NCBI GenBank assembly: GCA_958405195.1
Contig: CATYDM010000016.1
Span: forward strand, 1-37,345
Direction: 5' to 3'
DNA length: 37,345 nt
From: an uncultured Collinsella sp.
GTDB taxonomy: Bacteria > Actinomycetota > Coriobacteriia > Coriobacteriales > Coriobacteriaceae
Under the pieces are notes generated by a model. It worked only from the letters and a program-made list of their open reading frames with translations, did not search any database and was not told the DNA's origin. Positions within the stretch are counted from its first letter, which is position 1. Each line of letters opens with the position of its first letter. The translations under genes were made by a program, and so were the position numbers. This document shows positions 23,796 to 32,700 of the stretch, piece by piece.

Positions 23796-25463
23796 ATGCC
23801 TACTGACATCGAAATCGCACGTTCTGTTACGCCGCTGCCTATTACCGAGGTGGCCAAGAACGCCGGCGTCGACGTTAAGCATCTGATTCCGTACGGCTTC
23901 GACAAGGCTAAGGTCGACTATTCCCTGCTCAACGAGCCGACCGACCACCAGGCCAAGCTTGTCCTCGTGACCGCTATCAATCCCACGCCCGCAGGCGAGG
24001 GCAAGACCACCACGACCATCGGCCTGGCCGACGGTCTGCGTCGTCGCGGCGTCAAGAGCGCCGTGGCCCTGCGCGAGCCTTCGCTCGGCCCCGTGTTTGG
24101 CGTGAAGGGCGGTGCCGCCGGTGGCGGTTGGGCCCAGGTCATCCCCATGGAGGACATCAACCTGCACTTTACCGGCGACTTCCATGCTATCGGTGCCGCC
24201 AACAACCTGCTGGCTGCCATGCTCGATAACCATATTCAGCAGGGCAACCAGCTCGGTATCGATGTTAAGCGCATCACCTGGAAGCGCGTTGTCGACATGA
24301 ACGACCGTCAGCTGCGCCATGTTATCGACGGCATTGGTGGCAAGGCCCAGGGCGTGCCGCGCGAGGATGGCTTCGACATCACTGTTGCCTCCGAGGTCAT
24401 GGCAATCCTGTGCCTGTCCACGAGTATCAATGACCTCAAGGAGCGCCTGGGCGAGATTGTTGTCGGCTACAGTTTTGCCGGCGAGCCCGTCCGCGCCCGC
24501 GACCTTAAGGCTCAGGGCGCCATGGCGGCCCTGCTCAAGGACGCGCTCAAACCCAACCTGGTTCAGACGCTCGAGGGCACGCCTGCGTTTGTCCACGGCG
24601 GTCCCTTCGCCAATATTGCCCACGGCTGCAACTCCATCATGGCCACCCGCATGGCCATGCGCTTTGGCGACGTCGCGATTACCGAGGCCGGTTTCGGCGC
24701 CGACCTGGGTGCCGAGAAGTTCCTCGACATCAAGTGCCGCATGACGGGCGTTCGCCCCAGCGCCGTCGTGATTGTCGCCACCGCCCGCGCGCTTAAGTAC
24801 AACGGCGGTGTTGCCAAGGCCGACCTCAACGAGGAGAACCTTGAGGCCCTCAAGGCCGGCATGCCCAACCTGCTGCGTCACGTCGACAACATTCAGAATG
24901 TCTACGGTCTGCCCTGCGTGGTCGCCATCAACCGCTTCCCGACGGACACCGAGGCTGAGCTCGAGCTCATCGAGTCCGAGTGCCAGAAGCTCGGTGTCAA
25001 CGTTAAACTGTCCGAGGTTTGGGCTAAGGGCGGCGAGGGCGCGCTCGACCTGGCCGATGAGGTCATGCGCCTGATCGAGCAGCCGAGCGAGCTCAAGTTT
25101 GCTTACGAGGACGGCGCCGATGTGGCCGACGCCCTCGAGGCCGTTGCCACCAAGGTCTACCGCGCCGACGGCGTCGACTTTACGCCGGCTGCCAAGCGTC
25201 AGCTCGCCGAGCTGCGCGAGAACGGCTTTGGCAACCTGCCGGTGTGCGTGGCCAAGACGCAGTACAGCTTTAGCGACAACGCCAAGGCCCTGGGCGCTCC
25301 CGAGGGCTTCCGCATCACCGTGCGCGAGCTCAAGGTTTCCGCCGGTGCCCACTTTGTGGTCGCACTGACTGGCAGCGTTCTGACCATGCCGGGCCTGCCC
25401 AAGGTTCCCGCGGCCGAGAACATCGACGTCGACAACGACGGCAACATCACCGGCCTGTTCTAA
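23796..25463 (+). CDS. fhs: formate--tetrahydrofolate ligase
   Basis: Fhs uses ATP to join formate to tetrahydrofolate, giving 10-formyl-THF for purines, formyl-Met and one-carbon flow, including acetogenic-type or purine-fermenting routes. The 555-residue protein matches the family length. The ATP loop is TPAGEGKTT (64-72), and EPSLGPVFGVKGGAAGGG (near 90-107) and FTGDFHAI follow as expected. The ATG at 23796 has GAAAGGA (23783-23789) six bases upstream; the frame continues upstream to a TTG-type start without support. A strong terminator follows 25 bp after the stop, so it is probably monocistronic. Confidence 0.95.
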   Translation: MPTDIEIARSVTPLPITEVAKNAGVDVKHLIPYGFDKAKVDYSLLNEPTDHQAKLVLVTAINPTPAGEGKTTTTIGLADGLRRRGVKSAVALREPSLGPVFGVKGGAAGGGWAQVIPMEDINLHFTGDFHAIGAANNLLAAMLDNHIQQGNQLGIDVKRITWKRVVDMNDRQLRHVIDGIGGKAQGVPREDGFDITVASEVMAILCLSTSINDLKERLGEIVVGYSFAGEPVRARDLKAQGAMAALLKDALKPNLVQTLEGTPAFVHGGPFANIAHGCNSIMATRMAMRFGDVAITEAGFGADLGAEKFLDIKCRMTGVRPSAVVIVATARALKYNGGVAKADLNEENLEALKAGMPNLLRHVDNIQNVYGLPCVVAINRFPTDTEAELELIESECQKLGVNVKLSEVWAKGGEGALDLADEVMRLIEQPSELKFAYEDGADVADALEAVATKVYRADGVDFTPAAKRQLAELRENGFGNLPVCVAKTQYSFSDNAKALGAPEGFRITVRELKVSAGAHFVVALTGSVLTMPGLPKVPAAENIDVDNDGNITGLF

Positions 25464-25488
25464 GCCTGCTGTCCATAGCTGCTAGCCC

Positions 25489-25524
25489 GCCCCGCCGTGC
25501 CCACAAGGCCCGGCGGGGCTTTTT
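25489..25524 (+). terminator. intrinsic terminator after fhs
   Basis: GCCCCGCCG (25489-25497) pairs perfectly with CGGCGGGGC (25511-25519) and is followed by TTTTT (25520-25524). Confidence 0.85.
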
Positions 25525-25591
25525 GATCCTTAGGCCCGCGCATGTCTTGTAGATACCGATGGACTCTGCCCATCATAGGCTTTTGCGCGGA

Positions 25592-25597
25592 TAGAAT
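25592..25597 (+). promoter_or_regulatory. candidate -10 of the membrane-protein gene at 25643
   Basis: TAGAAT lies 46 bp before the ATG, downstream of the fhs terminator. No convincing -35 is visible. Confidence 0.3.
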
Positions 25598-25642
25598 GCA
25601 TGGATAACTTGAGGCTCACGCGCGACGGAAAGGAATCGTTGC

Positions 25643-26632
25643 ATGGATCAGGACAAGACAACCGTGATGGGCGGCTACGCTTCCGCGCAGGCTGGCGATA
25701 GCGCCGATGCGACCCGCGTTGTTCCCAACTCCGGTTATACCGACCCCGCCGCGACGCGGCCTTCTGCCGAGCCCACCCGGGTTATGGGCTATGGCGACAC
25801 GGCGCAGGATTCTTACGCTGCATCTTCGCAAGGCCCCTATGGCAACGCAGCTCCGGATCCGTTTGATTACACGCCGCAGGATTCTTATGCTGCCTCGACG
25901 CCGAATCCCTATGACAACCTGCCGCAGAATCCCATTCCGCAGCCTCAGCAGACGACGTATATGCCTCGCACGGCGCAGCCTCGCTACGAGTCGCGCGAGC
26001 CGTATCGCGAGTACCCCAAGTCGATTCCGCAATATGGCGAGGACGAGGAGAAGAAGCCGTCGCGTTCGTCGAGCGTGATCAAGAAGATCCTCATCGTACT
26101 GGCGATCTTCTTTGCGCTGTCGGTTGTGTTTGCCATCGTGTCGGGCATGCTTAACAAGCGGGGGAGTTCAACGGCCGATGCCACTGTCGAACAAACCGAG
26201 TCCGCCTCGTCTAGCACCGTCGATCTTAGCGATATCCCAGGGCAGTACTGGTCCAACGCCAAGAAGATCCTCAAGTCGCGCGGCGCCGATCTTTCGAATG
26301 CCGTGGTCCTGACTGATGATGGCTTAACGCCCGTCGTCGATGCCAACTGGGTCGTTACTTCTGCCTACTATAACGACAACGGCAACCTCGAAATTCAACT
26401 CACGCACAAGAACAGTTCGGGCAACTCGTCCGACGGCCAAAGCGGTACCGACAGCTCGAGCTCCAATACGCTGGAGGACTTGAGCAACAAGGTACAGGAG
26501 TTGGGAGACAAGGCGCAAGAGCTGGGCGACACGGCACAAAACCTGGGTGATACCGCGCAGAACTTGGGCGGCTTGGCGACGGATGCCTGGAACGCCCTGC
26601 AAAACGGCATCTCGGGCGCGCAGGGAAACTAG
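25643..26632 (+). CDS. single-span membrane protein with disordered cytoplasmic head
   Basis: I do not recognise a characterised family for this 329-residue protein. Residues 1-148 are Pro/Gln/Tyr/Ser-rich and probably disordered, with two copies of a QDSYAAS-containing motif (55-67 and 79-91). The short motifs TTVMG (6-10), TRVVP (24-28) and TRVMG (45-49) recur and resemble Thr sites phosphorylated by Hanks-type kinases and read by FHA domains. One membrane segment spans about 149-170, after basic residues, so the head is inside and the tail outside. Residues 197-256 form a small globular region (YWSNAKKILKSRG ... IQLTHKN) somewhat like a PASTA unit. A Ser/Gly linker then leads to heptad-like repeats (ELGDKAQ, ELGDTAQ, NLGDTAQ; 286-310). 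GGAAAGGA precedes the ATG. A role in envelope signalling is only a guess. Confidence 0.75.
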   Translation: MDQDKTTVMGGYASAQAGDSADATRVVPNSGYTDPAATRPSAEPTRVMGYGDTAQDSYAASSQGPYGNAAPDPFDYTPQDSYAASTPNPYDNLPQNPIPQPQQTTYMPRTAQPRYESREPYREYPKSIPQYGEDEEKKPSRSSSVIKKILIVLAIFFALSVVFAIVSGMLNKRGSSTADATVEQTESASSSTVDLSDIPGQYWSNAKKILKSRGADLSNAVVLTDDGLTPVVDANWVVTSAYYNDNGNLEIQLTHKNSSGNSSDGQSGTDSSSSNTLEDLSNKVQELGDKAQELGDTAQNLGDTAQNLGGLATDAWNALQNGISGAQGN

Positions 26633-26644
26633 CTGTTAAGCAGG

Positions 26645-27826
26645 CTACAGCTGCTCGGCCGGACGGTCGGGCGAGCTAAAGCCCGAGTCAAACGTAACGA
26701 CGCATGAGGCATCGGGTCGGCGCTCGTGCACGATGCGCGTGACGAGCTCCAGCAACTCCTCGTCGGATATGTCAAAGCCGTCGGGACGCACCAGGTCAAA
26801 CGAAACGAACCCGTCGTGCTCGTGTAGGTCGTGGATGGAGAGCGCGGGATCAATCTGCATGACGCCGCGCTTGACCCAGCCGCGCAAGTCATCGCCGGTT
26901 GTCGCGATGGGGTCGCAGTGCAGCGTGATACCAATGCCCATCTGGCGCTTGATGTCGTGCTCGATGGTGTCCAGAATCTCGTGGTGCTCAAACGCGTCGC
27001 CCTCGCCGGGCATCTCCACGTGGGCGCTGGCAAACTGACGACCGGGGCCGTAGTCGTGCACCATGAGGTCGTGTGTGCCCAAGACCTGCGGATAGGACAT
27101 GATCTTGTCGCGGATTGCCTGGACGAGCTTGGGGTCGGGCGCTTGCCCCAGCAACGGGCTGATGGCGTCGCGCACCAGGCCCAGGCCGCTGATGCAGATG
27201 AAGATGCCCACACCCAGGCCTGCCCAGCCATCGAGATCAAAGCCGGTCGTCTGCGAAATAAGCGCCGCCACCAAGACCGAGCCCGAGGTGATGACGTCGT
27301 TTTTGGAGTCCTGCGCCGTGGCGATGAGCGTTTCGGAGTCGATGCGATCGCCCAGCGTGCGGTTGAACGCTGCCATCCAGAATTTGACGAGCATGGACAG
27401 AACAAGGGCAGCCGTGGAGAGCGCCGAATACACGGTGGGCGAGGGCTTGATGATCTTGGTGACCGACTCGAGGATTAGGTTGATGCCGACGGCACAAACC
27501 AGGACGGCGACAAACAGACCAGCCAGGTACTCGTAGCGGCCGTGGCCGTAAGGGTGGCCCTCGTCTGCCGGGCGGCTGGCAAGGCGGAACCCGAGCAGGC
27601 TCACGATGTTGCTCGAGGCATCGGAGAGGTTGTTGAAAGCGTCGGCGATGAGGGAGACGGAACCGGCGAGCAGGCCCGCGATGCCCTTGGCCAGGCACAG
27701 GGTGATGTTGAGGCCAATGCAGATGAGGCTTGCGGCAAAACCCGCGTTGGTGCGGCAAGATGCATCGACCGGCTCGTCCTCGCTGCCGGGAACAAGCGTA
27801 TGTACCAGCCGATTTACAAATAGCAT
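26645..27826 (-). CDS. cation diffusion facilitator family metal exporter, probably Mn-type
   Basis: This is a 393-residue CDF transporter with six predicted membrane helices (about residues 28-160 and 165-225) and a C-terminal cytoplasmic metallochaperone-like domain. CDF proteins export divalent metals by proton antiport as dimers. The cytoplasmic signature HPYGHGRYE (91-99) is clear. The transport site has N65-x3-D69 in helix 2 and D173-x3-D177 in helix 5; the Asp pair, rather than H-x3-D, is typical of Mn-transporting members, so Mn2+ is the best guess. I chose the ATG at 27826 because GAGG lies nine bases upstream; upstream in-frame ATGs lack ribosome sites. Divergent from the zinc-ribbon gene. 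Confidence 0.88.
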   Translation of the reverse strand: MLFVNRLVHTLVPGSEDEPVDASCRTNAGFAASLICIGLNITLCLAKGIAGLLAGSVSLIADAFNNLSDASSNIVSLLGFRLASRPADEGHPYGHGRYEYLAGLFVAVLVCAVGINLILESVTKIIKPSPTVYSALSTAALVLSMLVKFWMAAFNRTLGDRIDSETLIATAQDSKNDVITSGSVLVAALISQTTGFDLDGWAGLGVGIFICISGLGLVRDAISPLLGQAPDPKLVQAIRDKIMSYPQVLGTHDLMVHDYGPGRQFASAHVEMPGEGDAFEHHEILDTIEHDIKRQMGIGITLHCDPIATTGDDLRGWVKRGVMQIDPALSIHDLHEHDGFVSFDLVRPDGFDISDEELLELVTRIVHERRPDASCVVTFDSGFSSPDRPAEQL

Positions 27827-27997
27827 AGCGGTCGTCCTCACAATCATGTTTAAGGGGATAGTGTAGCTCGCGAGGGGGCGCCGTGCACCGATGCTCAGAA
27901 AATGCAGCAATAGTCTGCCGGTGCTAACGAGCGAGCCTTCTCGTCTGCCCGGGCGGTCCATTTTGGGCCACATGGGTATGGGCATGTGCCTGTTTGC

Positions 27998-28016
27998 TCG
28001 ACATACTTAATGTCGA
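27998..28016. promoter_or_regulatory. 19-bp dyad upstream of the zinc-ribbon gene
   Basis: TCGACAT-ACTTA-ATGTCGA is a perfect 7-bp dyad with a 5-bp centre that contains a possible -10 (TACTTA). It ends 28 bp before the ATG of the gene at 28045. A second short dyad, GGCATGTGCC, lies at 27981-27990. Both look like operator sites; the regulator is unknown. Confidence 0.4.
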
Positions 28017-28044
28017 CAGCCCCTGTGCAAAGGAGGACGTTTCC

Positions 28045-29382
28045 ATGGACGAGATGTTTGCCATTAAATGTCAAAACTGCGGCGGCCCTATGTACTCGCA
28101 CCAGGCTAAGCGCAGCTTTGAGTGCGCCTATTGCGGTGCGGTCATTCCGTGGCAGGCGGACGCCGGAGAGCCCAAGAGCGCTTTGGGCATTCGCCATACG
28201 CCGTTGACGGTGGCGGATGGACTGCTCAAGCTCACGCATGTGTCGCAACTCGAGCGCCCGGAGGACCCGGACTGGTATTTCTTCAATTCGCACTGGCGCA
28301 ATCAGTCGGTCCTGGAACATCTGCTGTGGGAGGATCGCGGCACGGCGCAAGAGTTCCAAGAGGCCACGCATGTGAGCATTCCTTGCCCCTTCTGCGGAGC
28401 GTCCTTTGAGGGCGAGTCAACGCAGCGTGTGTTTGAGTGCCCGTCCTGCGGCAACAAGATCGGCATTGCCGACCTGCTCAAGCCCGGTACGTTTAGCAAG
28501 CGCCTGACCATGGGCGTTGGTTCGGAGTATGTACCTGAGCAGGGTATTCCCTGCGAGATAACGCCGCAGCAGGCACGTGCCAACGCGCTGCAGCTGGTGC
28601 GCCAGTACCCCGACGCCTTTGCCGGGCACGATGTGGAAGACGCGATTCAAAACGATACGATGCTCTTCTATTTCCCCATGGCGCTTGCCGATCTGCGCAT
28701 GATGGCGAGCTTCCCGGGCAAGGGCCTGAGCAAGGAAACCTTGGTGTACTACGAGGTGCTCGACTGGGCATATCCCAGGGCAAACTACCTGGACGTTCGC
28801 CTCATGGGCATTTTGGAGCCGTGGGATTTTGCCAAGGTTGGGCCGTTTGACCCGGCCATGCAGGAAGGTGACTTTCGCGTTGTCTCCGTCGATGCGTCTA
28901 CCAAGGACCAGGTGGTTATTGATAAGTTGGCGCTCGACGTTGCGGGCAACGACGCCGAGGCGGTGCTGGGATTCAATAAAAAGAGCATCCGCACGTGGGC
29001 GCGCAAGGCCCGCAAGCACAAGGACGGCTTGGTTATGGTGCCGGTGTACTTTGTCGATCGTCCTGCCTCGGATAGTCGCGATGGCGAACAGGTGCGCATC
29101 GCCGTGAACGGCCAGACGGGCCGCGCGGCTGCGGTGGTGTTTAGTGACAAGCGCGAGACGCATGTGGTGGCACCGCTCAATCCCAACGTGATGCTGTCGA
29201 GCGAAAGCACCGTGCACGCCACGCCCATCGAGGTCAAATACGTTAAATCGCCGTTCCTATACCAGATCGTACGCCGTGGAGGCTGCGAGCAACCGCGCCA
29301 GGTTGCAGCGGTTGCCGAGGGTTCCTGCCGAGAAGAAAAGCCCAAACGCAAGGGCTTGCTCGCTGCGATCTTTGGGAAGTAG
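28045..29382 (+). CDS. double zinc-ribbon protein of unknown function
   Basis: The 445-residue protein has two N-terminal zinc ribbons: C9-x2-C12 with C27-x2-C30, and C114-x2-C117 with C132-x2-C135 (PCPFCG ... ECPSCG). The remainder looks like a soluble alpha/beta protein without membrane segments or a motif that I can assign. It ends in a Lys-rich KPKRKG followed by a short hydrophobic LLAAIFGK. Similar TFIIB-type ribbons occur in proteins that bind nucleic acid or act as scaffolds, but nothing here fixes a role. AAGGAGG (28030-28036) lies eight bases before the ATG at 28045; an in-frame upstream start at 27994 would precede the ribosome site and is rejected. A strong terminator follows. Confidence 0.8.
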   Translation: MDEMFAIKCQNCGGPMYSHQAKRSFECAYCGAVIPWQADAGEPKSALGIRHTPLTVADGLLKLTHVSQLERPEDPDWYFFNSHWRNQSVLEHLLWEDRGTAQEFQEATHVSIPCPFCGASFEGESTQRVFECPSCGNKIGIADLLKPGTFSKRLTMGVGSEYVPEQGIPCEITPQQARANALQLVRQYPDAFAGHDVEDAIQNDTMLFYFPMALADLRMMASFPGKGLSKETLVYYEVLDWAYPRANYLDVRLMGILEPWDFAKVGPFDPAMQEGDFRVVSVDASTKDQVVIDKLALDVAGNDAEAVLGFNKKSIRTWARKARKHKDGLVMVPVYFVDRPASDSRDGEQVRIAVNGQTGRAAAVVFSDKRETHVVAPLNPNVMLSSESTVHATPIEVKYVKSPFLYQIVRRGGCEQPRQVAAVAEGSCREEKPKRKGLLAAIFGK

Positions 29383-29423
29383 GGGGCGGTGCCGGTTAGA
29401 GTCGTGATGCGATAGCCAGCGAC

Positions 29424-29462
29424 ACGGGGCAGCTCGCAGGAGTGCGGACTGCCCCGTTTTTG
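29424..29462 (+). terminator. intrinsic terminator before the CRISPR locus
   Basis: ACGGGGCAG (29424-29432) pairs with CTGCCCCGT (29449-29457), with an inner CGCA/TGCG extension, and TTTTT follows. It insulates the zinc-ribbon gene from the cas operon. Confidence 0.85.
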
Positions 29463-29463
29463 T

Positions 29464-29577
29464 GTTGCGGGGAAGTGCTGGGCACTTCATTAAATGCCCC
29501 TGCTCGGAGCGTTGGCGCTGAACAACATTACGTTTGCCGATAGCTATTAAAAAGTGTCCGCTCGCGGTAGTAGTATC
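29464..29577. other. AT-richer spacer upstream of the tracrRNA
   Basis: No gene is seen. It contains a 7-bp hairpin GAAGTGC/GCACTTC (29472-29478 with 29482-29488) and an alternative pairing GGGCA/TGCCC (29480-29484 with 29495-29499) that excludes the first. It also holds the possible cas9 promoter at 29547-29576. Together with 29578-29742 it makes up most of the 360-bp gap between protein genes. Confidence 0.4.
29547..29576 (+). promoter_or_regulatory. weak candidate promoter of the cas operon
   Basis: TTAAAA (29547-29552) and TAGTAT (29571-29576), 18 bp apart, each match consensus at four of six positions. Use of this promoter would give cas9 a leader of about 160 nt that is complementary to the whole tracrRNA. 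Confidence 0.25.
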
Positions 29578-29705
29578 AAAAAAGAGGGGTTCCAAACGGA
29601 ACCCCTCTGGCAAGTCAAATTGTCCCCTACGGGACGCCCTCCGAAGAAGGCATTTTTGGCATAGCCGTATTTTGACTCGCAGTGTCGATGTAACTGGTAA
29701 TCGAC
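29578..29705 (-). ncRNA. tracrRNA of the type II-A system
   Basis: The minus strand from about 29705 carries an anti-repeat (29704-29670) complementary to the array repeat. GCAGTGTCGAT pairs continuously, TAACTGGTAATC pairs after one mismatch, and the lower stem TTTTG pairs with CAAAA. Between the stems is the canonical asymmetric bulge, GA in the crRNA against GAGU in the tracrRNA, as in S. pyogenes (GA against AAGU). After it come the nexus GGCUAUGCC (29666-29658), a hairpin GCCUUC-UUCG-GAGGGC (29651-29636), a hairpin GUCCC-GUAG-GGGAC (29635-29622), and a perfect 11-bp terminator stem (29608-29598 with 29593-29583) followed by U6. The length is about 128 nt. It processes pre-crRNA with RNase III and loads Cas9. 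The 5-prime end is inferred from the promoter. Confidence 0.9.
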
Positions 29706-29711
29706 AAGGCA

Positions 29712-29741
29712 ACTGTAGCACAGCGCGAAAGGGCTGGTCTA
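29712..29741 (-). promoter_or_regulatory. predicted tracrRNA promoter
   Basis: On the minus strand -35 TAGACC (29741-29736) and extended -10 TG-C-TACAGT (29720-29712) are 18 bp apart. Transcription would begin near 29705, exactly at the start of the anti-repeat. The promoter overlaps the cas9 ribosome site (GAAAGGG, 29727-29733) and ends two bases before its ATG. Confidence 0.5.
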
Positions 29742-29742
29742 T

Positions 29743-32700
29743 ATGAATCTAAGAAACTACTCGGGTGAGTACAATATCGGTCTAGACATGGGCACCAACT
29801 CCGTGGGTTGGGCGGTTACGGACGAGCATGGCAAGCTCCTGCATTTTAAGAAGCAGCCTACCTGGGGCAGTCGTCTGTTCGATGCCGCACAGCCGGCTTC
29901 TGAGGCTCGTGTCCATCGCGGTCAGCGTCGTCGCTATGTGCGGCGTCGTTGGCGCTTGGATCTACTGCAAAAACTGTTTGAGCCCGCAATGAACGAAGTT
30001 GATCCGGGCTTTTTCATGCGGCTCAACCAGTCGCGAACCATCGAAGGCGACCCGATCTTTACCAAGGACTTCACGAAGGCCGATTACTACGATCGTTTCC
30101 CGACCATCTATCATCTGCGCGCTTACCTTATGGGTACCGATGAGCAGGCAGATCTCCGCTTGGTGTACCTTGCGATTCATAACATCGTTAAGCATCGCGG
30201 TAACTTTTTGCGCCAGGGAGAGAAGCTGACGGCAAAGACAGCAAAGACATCTGATGCCCTTAAGAATCTCAATGGTGCTCTGAAGACATGGTGCGAATCG
30301 AGGGAATATGAGTTCGTGAAACTTAATGAACTCTCTGTAGCGAAGATCTTGGCTGACGAGCAATCTTCTCGCTCGCAAAAGGCGAAAGATATTCAGGCTC
30401 TTGTAAAAGTAGACACTTTGGACGCTGCTGCGAATAAAAAGCTGGTGAAGGCTTTGTCGAACGCTGTCGTCGGTCTTCAGTGCGAGTTCAAAGATGTGTT
30501 TGGCGAGTTTGAGTGCGAGGCAACTAAGCTCGCGCTTTCTGACGACGAGAAACTCGAGACACTGCAAGCTGCGTGTCCCGACGATTGCGTCGAGCTTCTT
30601 GAGTCTGTCTGCGGGGTATATTCTGCTTATGTTTTGCAGGGGCTTTTGTCATATGCAGAAGGTCAAACTATTTCGATCAACATGATCAAGAAATACGAGC
30701 AATACGCAGAAGACCTTGCTCTGCTTAAGCTCTTGGTCCGCGAATATGCTCCCGGCTCATATGAGTCTTTCTTCCGCGGCGCAACCTATCACGATTCGAA
30801 TAGCGATGACCCCTCGCGCGACTACGATGCCTCTAAGGCGCAGGGCTACACAGCATATGACCTGCATAAATTGTCCTATGATGACTTCGCTAAATCCGTA
30901 AAGAAACTCTTTACGGGAACGGGCGCGGAGACGGATGAGCGCTATGTCGCCATGATGGACGCATTCGACAAGCAACGCTTTTTGCGCCGCCCTAAGACGA
31001 GTGATAACGGTTCTATCTACTACCAGCTGCATCTCGAGGAGCTGCAGGCTATTCTGAAAAGCCAGGGCCGTTTTTATCCGTTCCTTAAGGACGAGGCTGC
31101 GAAGATCGAGAGTCTGGTCACGTTCCGAATCCCGTACTATGTGGGACCGCTGACGCCTAAAAATGCTGCCCAGGACAAACATGGCAAGCATCGATTCCAG
31201 TGGTCCGAGCGCAAGCCCGGTATGGAAGATGCGACGATCACGCCTTGGAACTGGGATACCGTGATCGATAAGAATAAGAGCGCCGAGAACTTTATCCTGC
31301 GCATGACAGGTGACTGCACGTATCTTGCTGGCGAGAAGGTGCTTCCCAAGCAGTCCCTGCTCTATGAGGAGTTCTGCGTTCTAAATGAACTCAATGGCGT
31401 TCGCTGGTCTGAAGATGGTGACGATTGGCAACGCTTGGATGCCTCGCAGCGTGAGGGCATTGTCCATGAGCTTTTCCATAAAAAGCGTCGCGTTACCTAC
31501 AAGATGATTGCCGACTGGCTTGTAAAAGAGGGCGACGCGACAAATCCGGTTGTCCGCGGCGGCCAGGGTGAGAGCGGTCTTGAATCGAAGATGGGCTCGT
31601 ACATCTTCTTTGCCAAGGACATCTTTGGCGTGGACGAGTTGAGCCGCGCCGAGTATCCAGTTATCGAGAAGATCATTCTTTGGAACACGTTGTTCGAGGA
31701 CCGCTCGATTCTTAAGGAAAAACTGCAGGATGAGTTCGGTCCCAGTGGCAACGGAATGCTCGATGCCGAGCAGATTAAGAAGATTTGCAAAAAGCGACTG
31801 ACCGGCTGGGGACGTCTGTCGGAGAAGTTCCTGACGGGTATTAGGATTGATACGCAAGCCGGTCGCTCTATGAGCATCATGGACGTGCTGCGAGAGGGAA
31901 ACCCCAGTTCCGAGCGTCGCTTGGGCGAGACCATGGTGATGATGGAGATTCTCCACGACAACACGCTGGGCTTCCAGGAAAAAGCGGATGAACACAATCG
32001 CAGGTACTACGCCGAGCATGAGAAGTCTCTAGGCGTAAATGAGCTCCCCGGATCTCCGGCGATTCGTCGCAGCCTGAATCAAGCGATTCGCATTGTTGAC
32101 GAAATCGCAAAGATTGCGGGTCACGCGCCGGCTAACGTTTTTGTTGAGGTGACTCGCGACGAGGACGAAAAGAAAAAGGGCAAGCGGACTACGAAGCGCT
32201 GGGACGCCATCGAGGACGCTCTCAAGGCGTTTAAGGCCGAGGGCGGCGACCTGGCTGTTATGGACGATTTCAAGGAGCTCAAGGCGGCAAACGTTGATCT
32301 TGACGAGCGCCTGACTCTCTATTTAATGCAGAACGGAAAATGCCTGTATTCTGGCCGCTCTATCGACCTTAACAAGCTCATAGCGGGCTCAGGTGAGTAC
32401 GAGGTCGACCATATCATTCCGCGTGCCTACATCAAGGATGACAGTCTGGAGAATAAGGCGCTGGTGTACCGCGAGGAGAACCAGCACAAGACCGACCAGC
32501 TTTTGATCGATAAGGGTATTCGCTGGAAGATGGGCGAAACGTGGAAGCAACTGCACCAAGCGAAGCTCATTGGCGATAAAAAGTATCGCAACCTGCTGCG
32601 CCCTTCCATAAACGAGAACGCCATGAAGGGCTTTGTCGCGCGCCAACTTGTGGAGACGAGCCAGATGGTTAAGATGGCGCAGGCGTTGCTTGAGGCACGT

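Noticed and set aside
29670..29704. A stray degenerate CRISPR repeat on the plus strand upstream of cas9
   Set aside because: It is followed on the minus strand by nexus, hairpins and a terminator, so it is the tracrRNA anti-repeat rather than an isolated repeat.
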